Positions 24,025-35,379 of a stretch of DNA of 64,000 nucleotides are shown piece by piece (position 1 is the stretch's first letter; each line of letters starts with the position of its first letter). The stretch is from Macrolepiota albuminosa. Lineage: Eukaryota; Basidiomycota; Agaricomycetes; Agaricales; Agaricaceae. The stretch spans positions 434,001 to 498,000 of the forward strand of contig JAMWFC010000091.1 of assembly GCA_027475525.1 (NCBI GenBank). The letters run 5' to 3'. The notes below the pieces were generated by a model. That model did no database searches and had not been told where the DNA came from. It saw only the letters and a list, made by a program, of their open reading frames with translations. The translations under genes were made by a program, and so were the position numbers.

Positions 24025-26170
24025 TCTTCCTCTTTTCGCCTTGATCATCGGAATAAACAAGTACACAGATCCTGATATTCAAGATCTCTGTTGTGCCGTC
24101 AACGATGCGAACGCAGTAGAACGATTCCTGACCTCGGAGGTCGGTGTACCAAAGGATCGTGTTGTAAATCTGCGCGACGAAGGAGCGACGCGGGAAGCAA
24201 TTTTGACGGCCATGCGCAATCTTGCCCATCACAACGCCATTAGCGCACAGGACCCTATTCTCGTATATTATGCAGGCCATGGTAGTGAAGCGCCAGCGCC
24301 GATCGCCGTTAGGAAGACCAACAATGCGAATGGCAAGATCCAGATGCTCCTACCTCATGATTTTGAATTAAGGGGATCTCAGAATGCTCAGAGACAGGGT
24401 ATCTTCGATATAACACTCTCTCATATTCTTGCCGATATCGCCACAAAAAAATCGGATAATATAGTGATTGCTCCTTTGCTTGACTTGGGAATTTATTTCT
24501 TAACTACTGCGCAGACTGTTATACTTGACTGTTGCCATTCTGGCTCCGCAACTAGGCAGAATCCGAGCGATTCATTACTTGCTATCCGGGGTCTTGAATT
24601 ACCGTCCAATTACACTATCCCTGAAGATATCTTCGCGGGTGAAATACAGACCCGCTCAAGAGCTGCGGAGACAGGAATGAATTCTCACATCCTACTAGCA
24701 GCCTGCCAACGAAAACAGGTTGCATATGAAAGCCACGGTCACGGATTCTTCACGCGGGCCCTTCTGACCTTGCTCAGACAGGAAGGTATCTACACTCTCA
24801 CCTATTCGGATGTAATCACGCGCATACCTCACCTTCCTTTGTGAGCACGTTCATATACGGTGTTTCGACTTCATTATTTATTTCTCTTAGGCAAAATCCA
24901 CAATGTGAAGGTGTCAATCAGAATCGCATGCTCTTTGGTGCGAAATTTCAGACCCGGCATCCTGTATATACTATTCATACAAGACTGGGCCAGTCAAGCG
25001 AGTATACTTTGGAAGCAGGAGAAGCTCACGGGATTGCTCATGAAGCTGAATTTCTTGTTTATTTTGATAAGCTTTTGACATCCATTGCTGGTTCTATTGT
25101 CGTTTTAAGAACGGCTCCATTCACTTCCCGATGTTGCGTTACCGGTGGTGCTCCCTTTGATCTTCCTGGGCCAGCATACGCAGTCCAAACACGTGCCGGA
25201 AAAAGGAGAGATCTTCGTCTTTTCATTGAGCCTACAGATGCCTTCCTCGACCTTTTGTGCGAACTCGACTCTGATATGAACGATTATCAGCGGTCTTTCC
25301 ATTTTGTTCCCAGCGATGACAAGCCAGATCTTGTTATTAGGACACAAGGTGGCCTAGTCAGGTTTGAAATAAAGGATGCTGTATGCTCTCAGTATGGTTT
25401 GGACTACATGCCGTTTTATAACATTCGGCCTGACGAAACCAAGTTCCTCCTTTCCATTCTACGCAGTGCAGCCGATTTCTATTGGCATCTGCGCCACTCA
25501 AATAAAGACGATTCGTTGACCAAGAATATCAAGGTCGAGTGCTTCAGAGTAGAAATGACGGATGACTTGGGCGAGATATTCGTCCCTCAGCCAAGCGGTC
25601 AAAATCTGAATATTAATGGTACAATATTCATCGATGTCGAAGAATATGCTCCGTACGGCTATAGGATCGTCAACGCTTCGAACAAACCTCTATATGTAGC
25701 TCTCTTCTACATGGATATCAGTGATTTGAGCATTGGTGATTACTTCGAACGTTGTGCTTCAATGTAATTTTTAACAAATGGCTCCGATAGTCGCATATTA
25801 TCTGCCCGCCACAGCTGCACGAAGTCAAGCTGACTTCTCTCTTCCACCGAATGAATCATTGTCCATCGGCTTCGGCGATGGTGGTTGGGCTCCTTACACA
25901 TATTATCTACGAGAAAATCAAAACGTAGACGTCGGCTTTTTAAAGCTCTACGTCTCAGCAGAATATGTTGACTATTCTGTTGGAATAAGCCAACCTTCGC
26001 CCTTCGAGCGTGCTCGTTTCAACATTTTCACCCCTCGAAAGCGAGGACGTTGGGGTGCTCTCACCATCCCAATCATCCAGCGGAAGGGTGTCTCATCTCT
26101 GAATAACAATATTGGTATCGTTCAACCTCACGGAGTCTCAATGACAGATAAAATAGCTAGTACAACTTGA
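24025..26170 (+). CDS. Caspase-domain protein, copy 2 (peptidase C14 family)
   Basis: This is a tandem paralogue of the gene at 20499. It has 'LFALIIGINKY' at the start, the catalytic His in 'VYYAGHGSEAPAP' (about 24265) and the catalytic Cys in 'ILDCCHSGSAT' (about 24525). Three introns match copy 1 in position and phase: 24464-24514, 24841-24890 and 25736-25790. The exons 24025-24463, 24515-24840, 24891-25735 and 25791-26170 give about 660 aa. The first intron can be read through without a stop, so a naive ORF hides it; splicing yields the conserved 'DNITVILDCC'. The C-terminal tail matches copy 1 ('FGDGGW', 'YYLRENQNVDVGFLKLYVS'). The translation start is unresolved and may lie in an upstream exon. 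I see no frameshift or stop, so the gene may be functional. Confidence 0.87.
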
Positions 26171-27427
26171 TAACGAGGTTCTGCCTCAACCCCTTGATGA
26201 ACAGAGCCAGAATTTGTCAGCGGCGATTGTCAATGCAATGAGGCTTTCCATGTATCCTTTCGACACCTTTCACTGCCTCGAGTCAAGGGGTGGGCTCAGA
26301 GGATGTGTCTTCAGACGTCTTTGAGTTTTTTCTCCTGTTCTACACTGGACATTGTACAATTCTTGAACTTGTTGTGATCGTTGAACTACTCTTCCAAAAA
26401 GTGATTGACCTCACGTTTTTCTATAAGACAACGGACGTCGGCCGACCTGATGTTCTACGTACCTTCCATCATGTGTGCTTTCCCATACATCAAGGAGAAA
26501 CAATGTGAAAGATAGATTGAAAGGAAGTTCATTTGAATAGTCTGATCATCCGCCTAACGGTAAGACCAGTCGTGATACCAAGACATTAGATTAACGGGCG
26601 GACAGGCCATAGCGATTTTCATGCAGTGTAGGAGAGTATATATTTTATACTGCGAGGGTAGGAATCATATATTTGTGGCATACGTCCGCTTATCATCATA
26701 ACTAGTAGTCCGCGATGAACAAAATAAGTTTTTTTTTTGTTAGGGGGCCGTAAGTGAAACTGAATTGGAAGTAGGTGTACGTGTACTATCTAGTAATCGG
26801 AATCCTAGTTCATGGCTGTCTGACTGCCAGATTTCGGGGCAAATGATTCCCTGTGAGGTTTGAACTCTGCTACTCGACCTACAACGTTGTCCGTACACGT
26901 GAATCCCCGCGATAACGAAAGAAAAAACAAATATCTACCCATACAAGACGGCTTCAAATTTGCATAAGTCTGCGGATCAGATGCTTGTATCTTAATCCAT
27001 GCGGTCTTCGTGTTGATGACCAACCCTTCAAGCGATTTTAACGTGGGGTTCTGCATCTGAATGATCCTAATGGATCGGAAGGGAAGCTCTTCCCATGGTG
27101 TAAAGGCGAAAATAACAGCGTTATTGGGGAAGAGAGCCAGTAGCGATAATCATCGGTTAGACTCATCGGAGAGCTGTAGAGGTTATGTTTGAGGTTGCGA
27201 CTTGGCCGATTGCATCTTTCTCTCAATGTTGTCATTTAAAGCATGATAAATCAGAATGGATCATGTGGGTACCGGCATACGTTCCTAGTAGATGGGCGCT
27301 TGACAGCTTGTTCGGCATTTTAAGCTCCACCAGGATCTAGATCATGCAATTCTATTCATGGTTGTATGCATCCAAGACGAAGACGGTATGAGGGTAATTG
27401 TATTACTGTATACGTTCAACGAGAACT
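26171..27427. other. Intergenic, 1.25 kb, no gene seen
   Basis: Short ORFs at 26290 (+), 26805 (-) and 27038 (-) have no motif. It is the 3' flank of both the caspase gene (+) and the zuotin gene (-). A poly-T/A stretch lies at 26731-26740. Confidence 0.5.
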
Positions 27428-28954
27428 TCAAGCTGCCGTAGAGGCGGCCTCCTCAGCGGCACGAGCAGCCCTTCTCGCCTTCTTCGCGGCATTCGCAGCA
27501 GCCGCTTTGGCTTTCTTCGATGCTTCACGTTCAGCCTATTTAACATTGTCAGTTTTGAGCGCCCCAGATAGGAAAGGAAAGAAGAAAGAAAAACCAAAAG
27601 GAGCAGCAAGAAACGAAAAGGTGACCAAACGAACCTTTTCCGCTTCCTCCTTTGCTTTCTTCTCTTCCTCAGCCTTCCTTTTCTCCTCCTCTTCTTGGGC
27701 TTTGGTCTTTTTGAGGGGCTTTCCAGCCCCAGCGGCCTTTTTGGCTTCGCGGGCCTCTTTTTCTTGCTGTTTGATTAGTTTGATGCGGGGGTCAAGGCTG
27801 ATTGGAAGGTGGTTAGCGAGGGAGAAACGAGGAGAGGGGAGGTATACCTAAGCGTGAGATCGACAAGCATCCGGAGCTTGGCGGTGTCTTCCTTCTTTCT
27901 GCGTGCGCGCTCGGATTTGTTCTTCTTTTCAGTGTAACGCTTGTCGTCACGGCTACCGAAGACAGAATTCGATAAGGATGACCACGGAAGAGGTTCAATG
28001 AACGCACCTGTCGCTACCCTCATTAACCTCCTTATCATACCACTCGAAGCTCCGCCAACTATCAAAGTTATACCAGAAATCGTAGAATCCCTCTACCTCA
28101 TCCTTGGTCGCGTCTATTGCCCCAAGGCCTGGAACAGGCTGTACACGCGAGAAACGCATATACAAGTCGTATATAGGAGCAAACGTTTTGAAGAAATCGA
28201 GTTTTTTGGCCTTAAATTCCTTCTCTGTTATGCCGGTGAGGTGATCTTCTAATTCAAGGAATTCGGGGTCGACACTGTCGAATTGGCGACGCTTTTCGGC
28301 GTTAGTGAGGACCTCATGGGCTTTTTGAATGCACTTGAAGAAGGCGTCGTCGTTTGTGTTGCGAGAGGTGTTGATACCGAGAATGGTTTCTGAGGGGACA
28401 CTGGAAGCTTTCTTGTCCGGGTGGTGCTTAAGAACTTTCTTGCGGTCTGCAATCATTGTATTTAAGAGAAAAGGCGATTTTTAACTTGATATAGAAAGAC
28501 ATACGAGCAATTTTGATTTGTTCAGCCGTTGCGAGGTAGCGGAATTTGGAGAGCCCGAGGACCGCGTAGTGGTCTTGTTTCTACGTCGGTGTCAATACAG
28601 TTGTATCGTGTATCAAAACATATGAACCTTCCACTCCTTGGGATCGAGAGCTAGAAGCTCGTGGCTTTCTTCCTCATCGCCGACTCCCAGATCGTCTTCT
28701 GTAGCACCTTCTGCTGCAAGGAGCTGGGCTTTTGCCTCACGTTCTGTCGCAGTCTGAGCATCAAAAGAGTCAAAATCGTGTGCATGAAGGAGAGAAAGAC
28801 GGAGATGATCAAGGTGGGCATGGCCGACAGGGAGAAGAACACGATGCCCTGTGGGATGGGGCGCAGAGAGACGCGAGCTGGACGATGCTACCGGGGGCAC
28901 ATAGTCCTTGGGCAGAACAGGAGCAGTGATGGGCAAGGTTAGGACTGTCGCCAT
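27428..28954 (-). CDS. zuo1: Zuotin, J-domain subunit of ribosome-associated complex
   Basis: Six exons (5' to 3' on the minus strand: 28954-28628, 28580-28505, 28446-28008, 27952-27848, 27797-27635, 27535-27428) sum to 1218 nt, exactly 405 codons plus TGA. All five introns (47-99 nt) have GT-AG ends. The N-terminal 109 residues are followed by a J-domain starting 'DHYAVLGLSKFRYL', with the HPD tripeptide in 'VLKHHPDKKA' that stimulates Hsp70 ATPase. Next comes the zuotin homology domain ('YDLYMRFSRVQPVPGLG', 'YDFWYNFDSWRSFEW'). The C-terminal third is Lys/Glu/Ala-rich and highly charged, as in the ribosome-binding region. Yeast Zuo1 has 433 residues and works with the Hsp70 Ssz1 at the polypeptide exit tunnel. 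The truncated Ala/Lys end lacks an obvious four-helix bundle. The start ATG at 28954 is the first in frame. Confidence 0.93.
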
Positions 28955-29048
28955 TTTTTTGTGAAGAGGATCAGTCAAGGTTGGCAAACTTTTTCGCGTT
29001 TGTTTTGCTTTATTGATCCATGGTGAGGAGGTGCGACAAAAAAGGAAC

Positions 29049-29130
29049 TGTCCCGGAGAGACTTGAACTCTCGATCTTCCGATTGAGAGTATTAACAGTC
29101 GGACGCCGTAACCAACTAAGCCACGGGACA
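29049..29130 (-). tRNA. tRNA-Asn (GTT) with short intron
   Basis: The 7-bp acceptor stem pairs TGTCCCG with CGGGACA. The anticodon stem is TCCGA/TCGGA with loop CTGTTAA, giving anticodon GTT. About 9 extra bases between loop and stem form an intron at the usual site one base 3' of the anticodon. The T stem is GAGAG/CTCTC with loop TTCAAGT. A run of T on the minus strand just downstream (29036-29044 region) would end Pol III transcription. Confidence 0.9.
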
Positions 29131-29389
29131 TCTGTCTATTACGACGAAATTGCTGTCAACTATCTCATGCGCGCTATTTCCGGAATTGATGGATGTGGGT
29201 GGAAACTGCGTGACCGGTTCGGCGCTATCAAACTTCCCAACTGCAGAGGAGTGAACCCTGTAGGATTATTGGAAAATTTAATCTGGGTGCCAGAGGACGG
29301 CTTTTGTGAGCCCAAGCTGGATTTTTTTTCGTCTATGGTCTGATCGTTGAGCAAACACTTCCCTACAGACATCGAGTGAAGTAAAAAAA

Positions 29390-29472
29390 GTCCCGACGGT
29401 GGTTCGAACACCGGACCATGCGATATATCAGCCTAACTGCAATCGCATGCTCTACCACTGAGCTATCGAGAC
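29390..29472 (-). tRNA. tRNA-Cys (GCA) with short intron
   Basis: The acceptor stem pairs GTCTCGA with TCGGGAC, with one G-U pair. The D arm is TAGCTCAGTGGTAGAGC. The anticodon stem TGCGA/TCGCA has loop beginning TTGCA, giving anticodon GCA. About 12 bases of intron follow the position 3' of the anticodon. The T stem is CGGTG/CACCG with loop TTCGAAC. Seven T on the minus strand follow at once (29383-29389), a Pol III terminator. Confidence 0.9.
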
Positions 29473-29780
29473 CCATTGAAAGCAAACCCCATGGGCCGCA
29501 TACATGTCCGTTACGTAATTCGGAGTCGACCCGTGTGACTTCTTAGCCGCTCGCTGTGTGCGTCCTTCGGTTTCCATAATGCCATTGTAACGTGCTCAGC
29601 CTTTTTGTAGCCTTAGCGGTCCGCCACAGCTCGGACATTTACTTGATCTACTCTGACATTTTATTGAATGCTCGTCACAGTTTCAGGTGCGTTCTGCAGC
29701 CACGTCGCATGACTGAGAATGCCTAGCTCAAGTGTAACAGTCGCATTACGAAGTGAATATCATTATTATCTTCTAAAATA
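29473..29780. promoter_or_regulatory. Upstream region of the sugar transporter
   Basis: This spans about 300 bases between tRNA-Cys and the transporter ATG. It ends in an AT-rich stretch ('tgaatatcattattatcttctaaaata') directly before the start codon. I see no specific operator. Confidence 0.35.
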
Positions 29781-32119
29781 ATGACCGGCTTCAATCCCCT
29801 TACCCTCAGCGGGCCCCAAAGCAGCCAGAAATTCGCAGGGAAAGCCTACATTCTTGGACCCAAATGGACTCACCTCCCTATAATCACTGTCGGACTTCTC
29901 GGTGTCCAGATATTCTGGTCAGTCGAAATGGGATATGCATCTCCCTATCTTCTCTCTCTCGGTCTCTCCAAGTCGACAATGTCACTAGTTTTCCTCGCAG
30001 GGCCCCTATCTGGATTATTCATGCAGCCGGTTATTGGTGTCCTGGCGGATAATTCGACGTCACGGTTTGGAAGAAGGAGGCCGTTTATGATTATTGGGAC
30101 GATCGTGTGTGTGTTTGCGATGTTGATGTTGGGGTTCACACGCGATTTCGCGTCAGTCTTTGGGGGTTCGAAGGGGAACGATTCATTGACTATCCTGCTC
30201 GCGGTCCTCTCGATATACCTCATCGACTTCTCGATAAACGCGGTTATGGCGATGGACCGGGCACTTGTCGTCGATACGCTTCCTCCTGCCGCTCAAGCAT
30301 CCGGAAATGCATGGGCAGCGCGTATGCTTGGCCTCGGCTCTGTCGTTGGGTTCTTGTTTGGCACAATACCTCTTCCTAAGGTGTTTCCGTTTCTTGGAAC
30401 GACGGAACTTGAAGTTCTGAGTGTTCTGGTGGCCGTTCTTTTGCTTGGAGGGCATACCTTGATGGCCATATGTGTCAAGGAGCGTGTACTACTGAAGAGT
30501 GCTGACCGGCCGTCGGGAAAGCGGCCGAACCCCTTTATTCGTGAAGCCAGGGCCATATGGTCCAACTTCCTAACTCTACCGTCAGTCATCCGACAAATTG
30601 TAAGTTTTTTCTTCTTACCCTTCTGGTATTCTCACCTGATCAACCCTACTAACGCAGTTCATAATACAATTTTTGTATGACTTCCATCCATACCCCTCGA
30701 CTTCACTTAAACTAATGCAACCTCATCCCACAGTGCATGGATAGCCTGGTTCCCAATTCTCTTCTACACTACGATATACATCGGCGACCTCTATAGACGC
30801 TCAACAGCCTTATCACCTTCTTTCACCCGTGAAGACCGAGACAATGAGGCGACGCTCCTCGGTACCAGAGCTTTATTCTATTCTTCCGTCATCGCGCTTG
30901 TGTTGAATGTTGTCTTGCCGGGGTTCGTAGCGACACCTGCGACAAAGGGAAGTACGAATGGGCACGAGCAGAGGCAAAGGGAAAATTCAAGAGCGGGGAG
31001 GGGGGCAGGACAGAGGAAAGAGGTGGAAAGGGGGCTGAGGGGGCTGAGAATACCGGAGGCGCTTAAATTGAACCTTGGGACGCTTTGGGCTGTAAGCCAT
31101 CTGGTGTTAGCAGCGTGTATGTTTGCGACTTTGTGCGTGCCACTTGTCCCATCCTCCTCTACGCTGACACGGAGTCTTTTTACCCAAGGTTCACGGAATC
31201 TGTTTTGGGTGCTACAATACTTATGAGTGTAACTGGGTTTTCGTGGGCGATCACGCAGTGGGCGCCATTTTCACTTGTATGCCTTCTTTTTTGGTATCGA
31301 ACTTCTCTACTTAATTATTACATCCCTTATAGCTCGCGGAGGCAATACTAACGACACCTGACTCCACATCAAACGGACGAAACTCGATTCTCCTCGCTGA
31401 CGCCCGAACGCCGATTGATGATCCGGAGGCAGAGGCGGCGGGTGAAACGGCGGTGTTCTTGAATCATCATCATCATCACCATCATACGGGAGAGGAGCAT
31501 GACGATGAGTCGGATTTTGGTGACGACGATGTGCCTTCAAGGCCTTCGGGCGGTTTGCTGGGAAACAGACATGCACGGATGAGTAGGATAGATGTTGATC
31601 TACATGGTCATGGAGATGGCGGGGAGGATTGGGAGCATGTTGGTTTGGGCCAAGGTCCGAGTGCAGGGGGTGGAGGAGGGTTGAGCGCAAAAGCTGGGAT
31701 TATCCTTGTACGTCCGTTCCCTTACTTCCCTGGGACGAAAGCACTGATGTTGACTTGGAAGGGTATACACAACGTATTCATTGTCGTCCCTCAGTTCCTT
31801 GTCACTGGTCTATCGGCGGTCATATTCGCGATATTTGACCCTGCACAGCCGCCGCCGCATACTATTTCGCCACCCCCGAAGTCGACTGAGGTTGTGAGGA
31901 CCATCGCTCAGGAATTTGGGGCGGTGGTTGGGCGAGAGGAAGCGCTAGGGAGGGATGAAGGATCGAATTCGGTTGTTTATATTTTTCGGTGAGTGGCAGC
32001 GTATTAGACGGTTTTTCATAGTAGTGGGCTGACTTGGAGGTTGTAGGTTGGGTGGTGTTTCGGCGTTGATTGCGTTCATCCTTTGTTGGAGGCTCGCGAA
32101 GGAACTACGGCATCGGTAG
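29781..32119 (+). CDS. Sucrose / alpha-glucoside proton symporter (SUT family, MFS)
   Basis: Seven exons (29781-30599, 30658-30674, 30734-31132, 31189-31276, 31333-31707, 31762-31988, 32047-32119) total 1998 nt, encoding 665 aa; all introns are GT-AG and 54-59 nt. Exon 2 is only 17 nt. The GPH/SUT signature 'SRFGRRRPFMIIG' lies after the second membrane span, and 'FWSVEMGYASPYLLSLGLSK' is typical of the first. About twelve hydrophobic segments are visible; 'WIAWFPILFYTTIYIGDLY' is a conserved family block after exon 2. A long hydrophilic loop (about 31333-31700) carries seven consecutive His and many Asp/Gly residues. The likely role is proton-coupled uptake of sucrose or maltose-type sugars at the plasma membrane; substrate preference cannot be read from sequence. 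It is complete, with no frame break. Confidence 0.9.
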
Positions 32120-32589
32120 GACTACTACATGATCACTTTAGAAGTTTAAATGGACATTGCCAGGGTATATATCTTAGCTGCTAACATTCTATTTCTTAAA
32201 AGTTATCCAATGAGCCGCTTCCCGCTCAGTTTGATGAGTGAATTTACCGTGGTTCGGGAGAGCTCGTAGAGCCGGTCCCGCGCGCAAAATATCTGTGCGT
32301 GATTCTTTATTCTCGTGCTGGAGCGGCTATTCCCTATTAAGGCTTGTGCCGTGAGCTCTCAGAGCGATTGAAATAGGCACGAGAAGAAGGGAGAAAGAAT
32401 CGATATATTTTCATCGTAAATCTACGACAAGTATAGAGCAAGTGTCTCGTTGCCAGCGAGTGCAGGAGCAACAACACTTGTGACGTTTGGCAGGGCCGTT
32501 GCGAGAAATGGGTCATTGGGCAATTGAAAATGGTTTATTGTTGAACGCACCTGCCATATGCTATGGTGTGGTAAACAACAGATAGGTCA
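32120..32589. other. Intergenic, no gene seen
   Basis: This is the 3' flank of the transporter and of the recombinase relic. It contains a partial inverted similarity around 'gagctctcagag' but no confident feature. Confidence 0.4.
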
Positions 32590-33224
32590 CCTCGGTTATT
32601 CATCTGGCCGTCTGCTCCGAGCAAGGGCGTGTAGGACAACTGGGTATTTTCGAATATATATCTGGAAGGAATCGGACGCCCGTCGGCCTGCTGCTTGTAT
32701 GATTTGAGGGGCAGCCCCTGCCTCAGCAAGAAGAGTGGCACCCCTGCTTGGAGGGACTGGCCTGCTATACTGTGATCGAAGAACTGTCACAGCCTCCTCA
32801 TGAAGAATGAGCGGGTTGGTAGGGATCTGTCTTCAGTTATCCATAATTCACGACGTAGAGGGAAGAGGTGTTGATGGCTGTTCCAATAGGTGATGAACCG
32901 TTTGTATGGGTCGGCTGCATGTTTGGATTTCTGAATCAGGACTTTGTTGCCTTCAAAGAAGGCATCTGCTTTGTGAGTGGGTAGTAGGAAGGAGTAAGAG
33001 TCGGCTTCAATTGTGACGGATAGTGCAGTTATGACTTTTCGGTGATCCCTGAGAAGTGGATTGTCAGGTAGTGTCATCTCTCCTAGGCGAAGCAAGGCAT
33101 AGAGACCAGTGACTAATGGGGCCACAAAGAGGAAATCATTGTGGTGGGTAGATGTGCAGTAGAACTTTATGACTAGTTTATTCATGAAAAAAATATTTTC
33201 TACAAAAAAAAGCCCAATATACAA
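32590..33224 (-). pseudogene. Fungal tyrosine recombinase relic, copy 1
   Basis: The minus strand encodes 'LYALLRLGEMTLPDNP' (the box I Arg, about 33085). After a stop at about 32787 come 'QFFDHSIAG', a degenerate box II, and 'FQIYIRKYPVVLHAL' with the presumed nucleophile Tyr (about 32660). Related fungal proteins annotated as DNA breaking-rejoining enzymes read S-x-R-A-G-G-A-T at box II; here the Arg codon has become Gln and one base is lost just after it. A TGA after 'FFMRRL' fits CGA to TGA. The gene is therefore dead. Comparable genes belong to fungal tyrosine-recombinase mobile elements (Crypton-like or others); the element ends are not visible. Confidence 0.7.
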
Positions 33225-34124
33225 TAGCCTTTCACCTTTCTATATTCTTTTACTAACACTCCAATTGCTCTGCTCAGTATAGTGTTTAGCAGTTAAGTGG
33301 TGAAGAGATTCATAGAAGCAATATGCATTAGAGCTGGGATAGACTATATTGGCCCTCTCAAGATTTGCTCCATCTTATCCAGTAACAATCATTTGACTAT
33401 GTGTGGTCATTGGCTCAGATATATATCCATGTATATTCATCTATATAAAATAATACATGTATACAATATAAAGTCTGAAAATTATTTGGATAATATATAA
33501 GGCTCAGTAATCATAAAATATATAATTGACTTACCTTCAAGCAGAAAGAAATATTTCCACGCTAAGACAGTCTGCTGCTTATATGAGCATCCAGAGGGGC
33601 AAACCAGTCTTTGCATCACATAACAGCAAAAACCAAAGATGTTTTTCCTATACTAACACAGTCTGTTGAGCATTCAGATGAATGAACAGTTTTTGGATCA
33701 TATGACAGCAAAAATCAAAGATATAATTTCCACACACTTACTCCAGCCTCAGGCTAAATCATCAATATATTCTAGATCTTGGAAGCATCACATACAACAG
33801 AAGTAGAGTATATTCTTACCCTCCTGCCTTTTGGCCCTGTACTGTGGCTATTGGTAATTATTATCATCTACAGATGACAAATTCTCTCTGCAATCAACAC
33901 AGATTTTTGCAGATTAGGAAGAGAGTAGCCTCAATCTATTCAGAAGATTGTAGCAGAATTAAGAGTAGTAAAAGATACATTTGTGAGGATGGTCAAGTTG
34001 ACACTAGCCCTGGAAATTATAACTTTAAAGATGAATAGAACCTAAGAGTTTGTGTAAGGTTGCTACATATTCAAGTGAGTTTCTATGCAGGTCTGGATTC
34101 CCACATTACATACACAAATTAGAG
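33225..34124. other. AT-rich, diverged tandem copy, no gene seen
   Basis: This is likely mobile-element remnant. Two diverged copies of about 100 bp share 'catatgacagcaaaaa' / 'cataacagcaaaaacc' and 'agtctgytg' blocks (about 33560-33730). ORFs of 64-67 codons have no motif. Confidence 0.4.
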
Positions 34125-35379
34125 TTACAAATTAATATTGGAAACTTTGATTTCGGATGGGGTCGATTGCAGATAGATTGAGTCTCCTGGGAATCCGATT
34201 TCAAGTGTCCAACACTGTGCTGCTCGAGGCAACATTTCCTTTAGCTTCTGCAACGACTTCTCAAGATAGATCATTCTTGACTCCTCAATACACCACCGCA
34301 TGGGTCGGGTAATAAGATTAATAGTCAGCTTTGGATCTTTCAGAAACATCCCCGACAATACTTCATCCACCAGCGGCCCTTCTGTCCAATCGAATATGTC
34401 CTCATCTCGCTCAAGTTGTAGTTTAAGTTGGCGAAGGTTGGGTTTGGTGTCCGTCTTCAGGCCTTGGATCAATAGTGTAACAGTAGATTTTAGGGCTGGA
34501 CTAATGTCGATTTCTTCTAGGTTTCGATTGTGCCGTAACGCGAGGAGCTCGGAGAAAACTACAGCAATAAGTACGTTTCCTTATTAGTCGACGAAAGACC
34601 TTACCATCATCTGTATCTGGCGTAGGAGTGAAAGTGTGGTAGACTTCAAGCTTGAGCACCCGCAAGCTTGTGCCAGCTGTCTCCAAGAGTTCTCCGAATG
34701 TTTTGAGTTGTCCAATTTCATAGTATGTGCTAGCGGAGAGAGTTGTGATTCCAGAAGCATAGCTGATGCATCTGGCAAGGAATCGGATCGTCGAGGTATT
34801 AACAAGACAATTGGAAATATGACGAAGACTGGGATGAGATGTTCGGACAGTATCAATGGACGAAGGATACGCATCCAATCTGAAGTCGATACCAAATCTG
34901 AGCTCTTCTAACGTTTTATGTGCAAATATAAGGCTGCATAAATCGGAAAATGGCAAAGAGACCAGTGCGAGTTCCAGCTGCTTCACAGACGTAAAGTTAC
35001 TATGGAGGGAAGCGACTGCTGATGGTGAAAGCGTCTGCCATTTGATACTAGCTAGACGGAGTGATGTGACGAAGGGAAAAAAGTCGCGTGTAAGCAAGTC
35101 CCCATCGATTGACTCCTCACAGATGCTGTCATACTCATGCACGACAGTTAGTTCCTTTAATGGTAATAAGAGCAGCGTGGATTCCGGTGAGTACAGAAGA
35201 CTGAGGAATCTTTTTATTTTGACGCTGTGGTCGAACCATAGAGCCTTATTCGGCAAAAGATGGTATCGAGCGCTTGGCAACCATGATTGGCAGACCAACG
35301 CACAGTCTGCAATTGAAGCAGTACCACGTAGATAGGAGAGAATTAAGTCGATTATATCGAGGGGTATTGAGATCGGCAT
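34125..35379 (-). CDS. F-box protein with leucine-rich region
   Basis: Two exons (35379-34605 and 34558-34125) separated by a 46-nt intron (donor GTAAGG, acceptor CTGTAG) sum to 1209 nt, encoding 402 aa. The N-terminus 'IPLDIIDLILSYL' with 'ALVCQSWLPSARYHL' is a canonical fungal F-box (residues about 3-45), the Skp1-binding module of SCF ubiquitin ligases. The rest is rich in Leu with repeats such as 'LRLASIKWQTLSPSAVASL' and 'LELALVSLPFSDL', which would select a substrate. I chose the ATG at 35379 because the F-box starts three residues later; an upstream ATG at 35385 in the same frame (His-Ser-Met) and others are possible. The gene is intact and keeps CpG-rich codons, in contrast with the decayed mobile-element DNA on both sides. 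The substrate is unknown. Confidence 0.85.

Noticed and set aside
27366..28252. Plus-strand ORFs of up to 161 codons opposite zuotin
   Set aside because: They are antisense to well-supported zuotin exons and have no motif.
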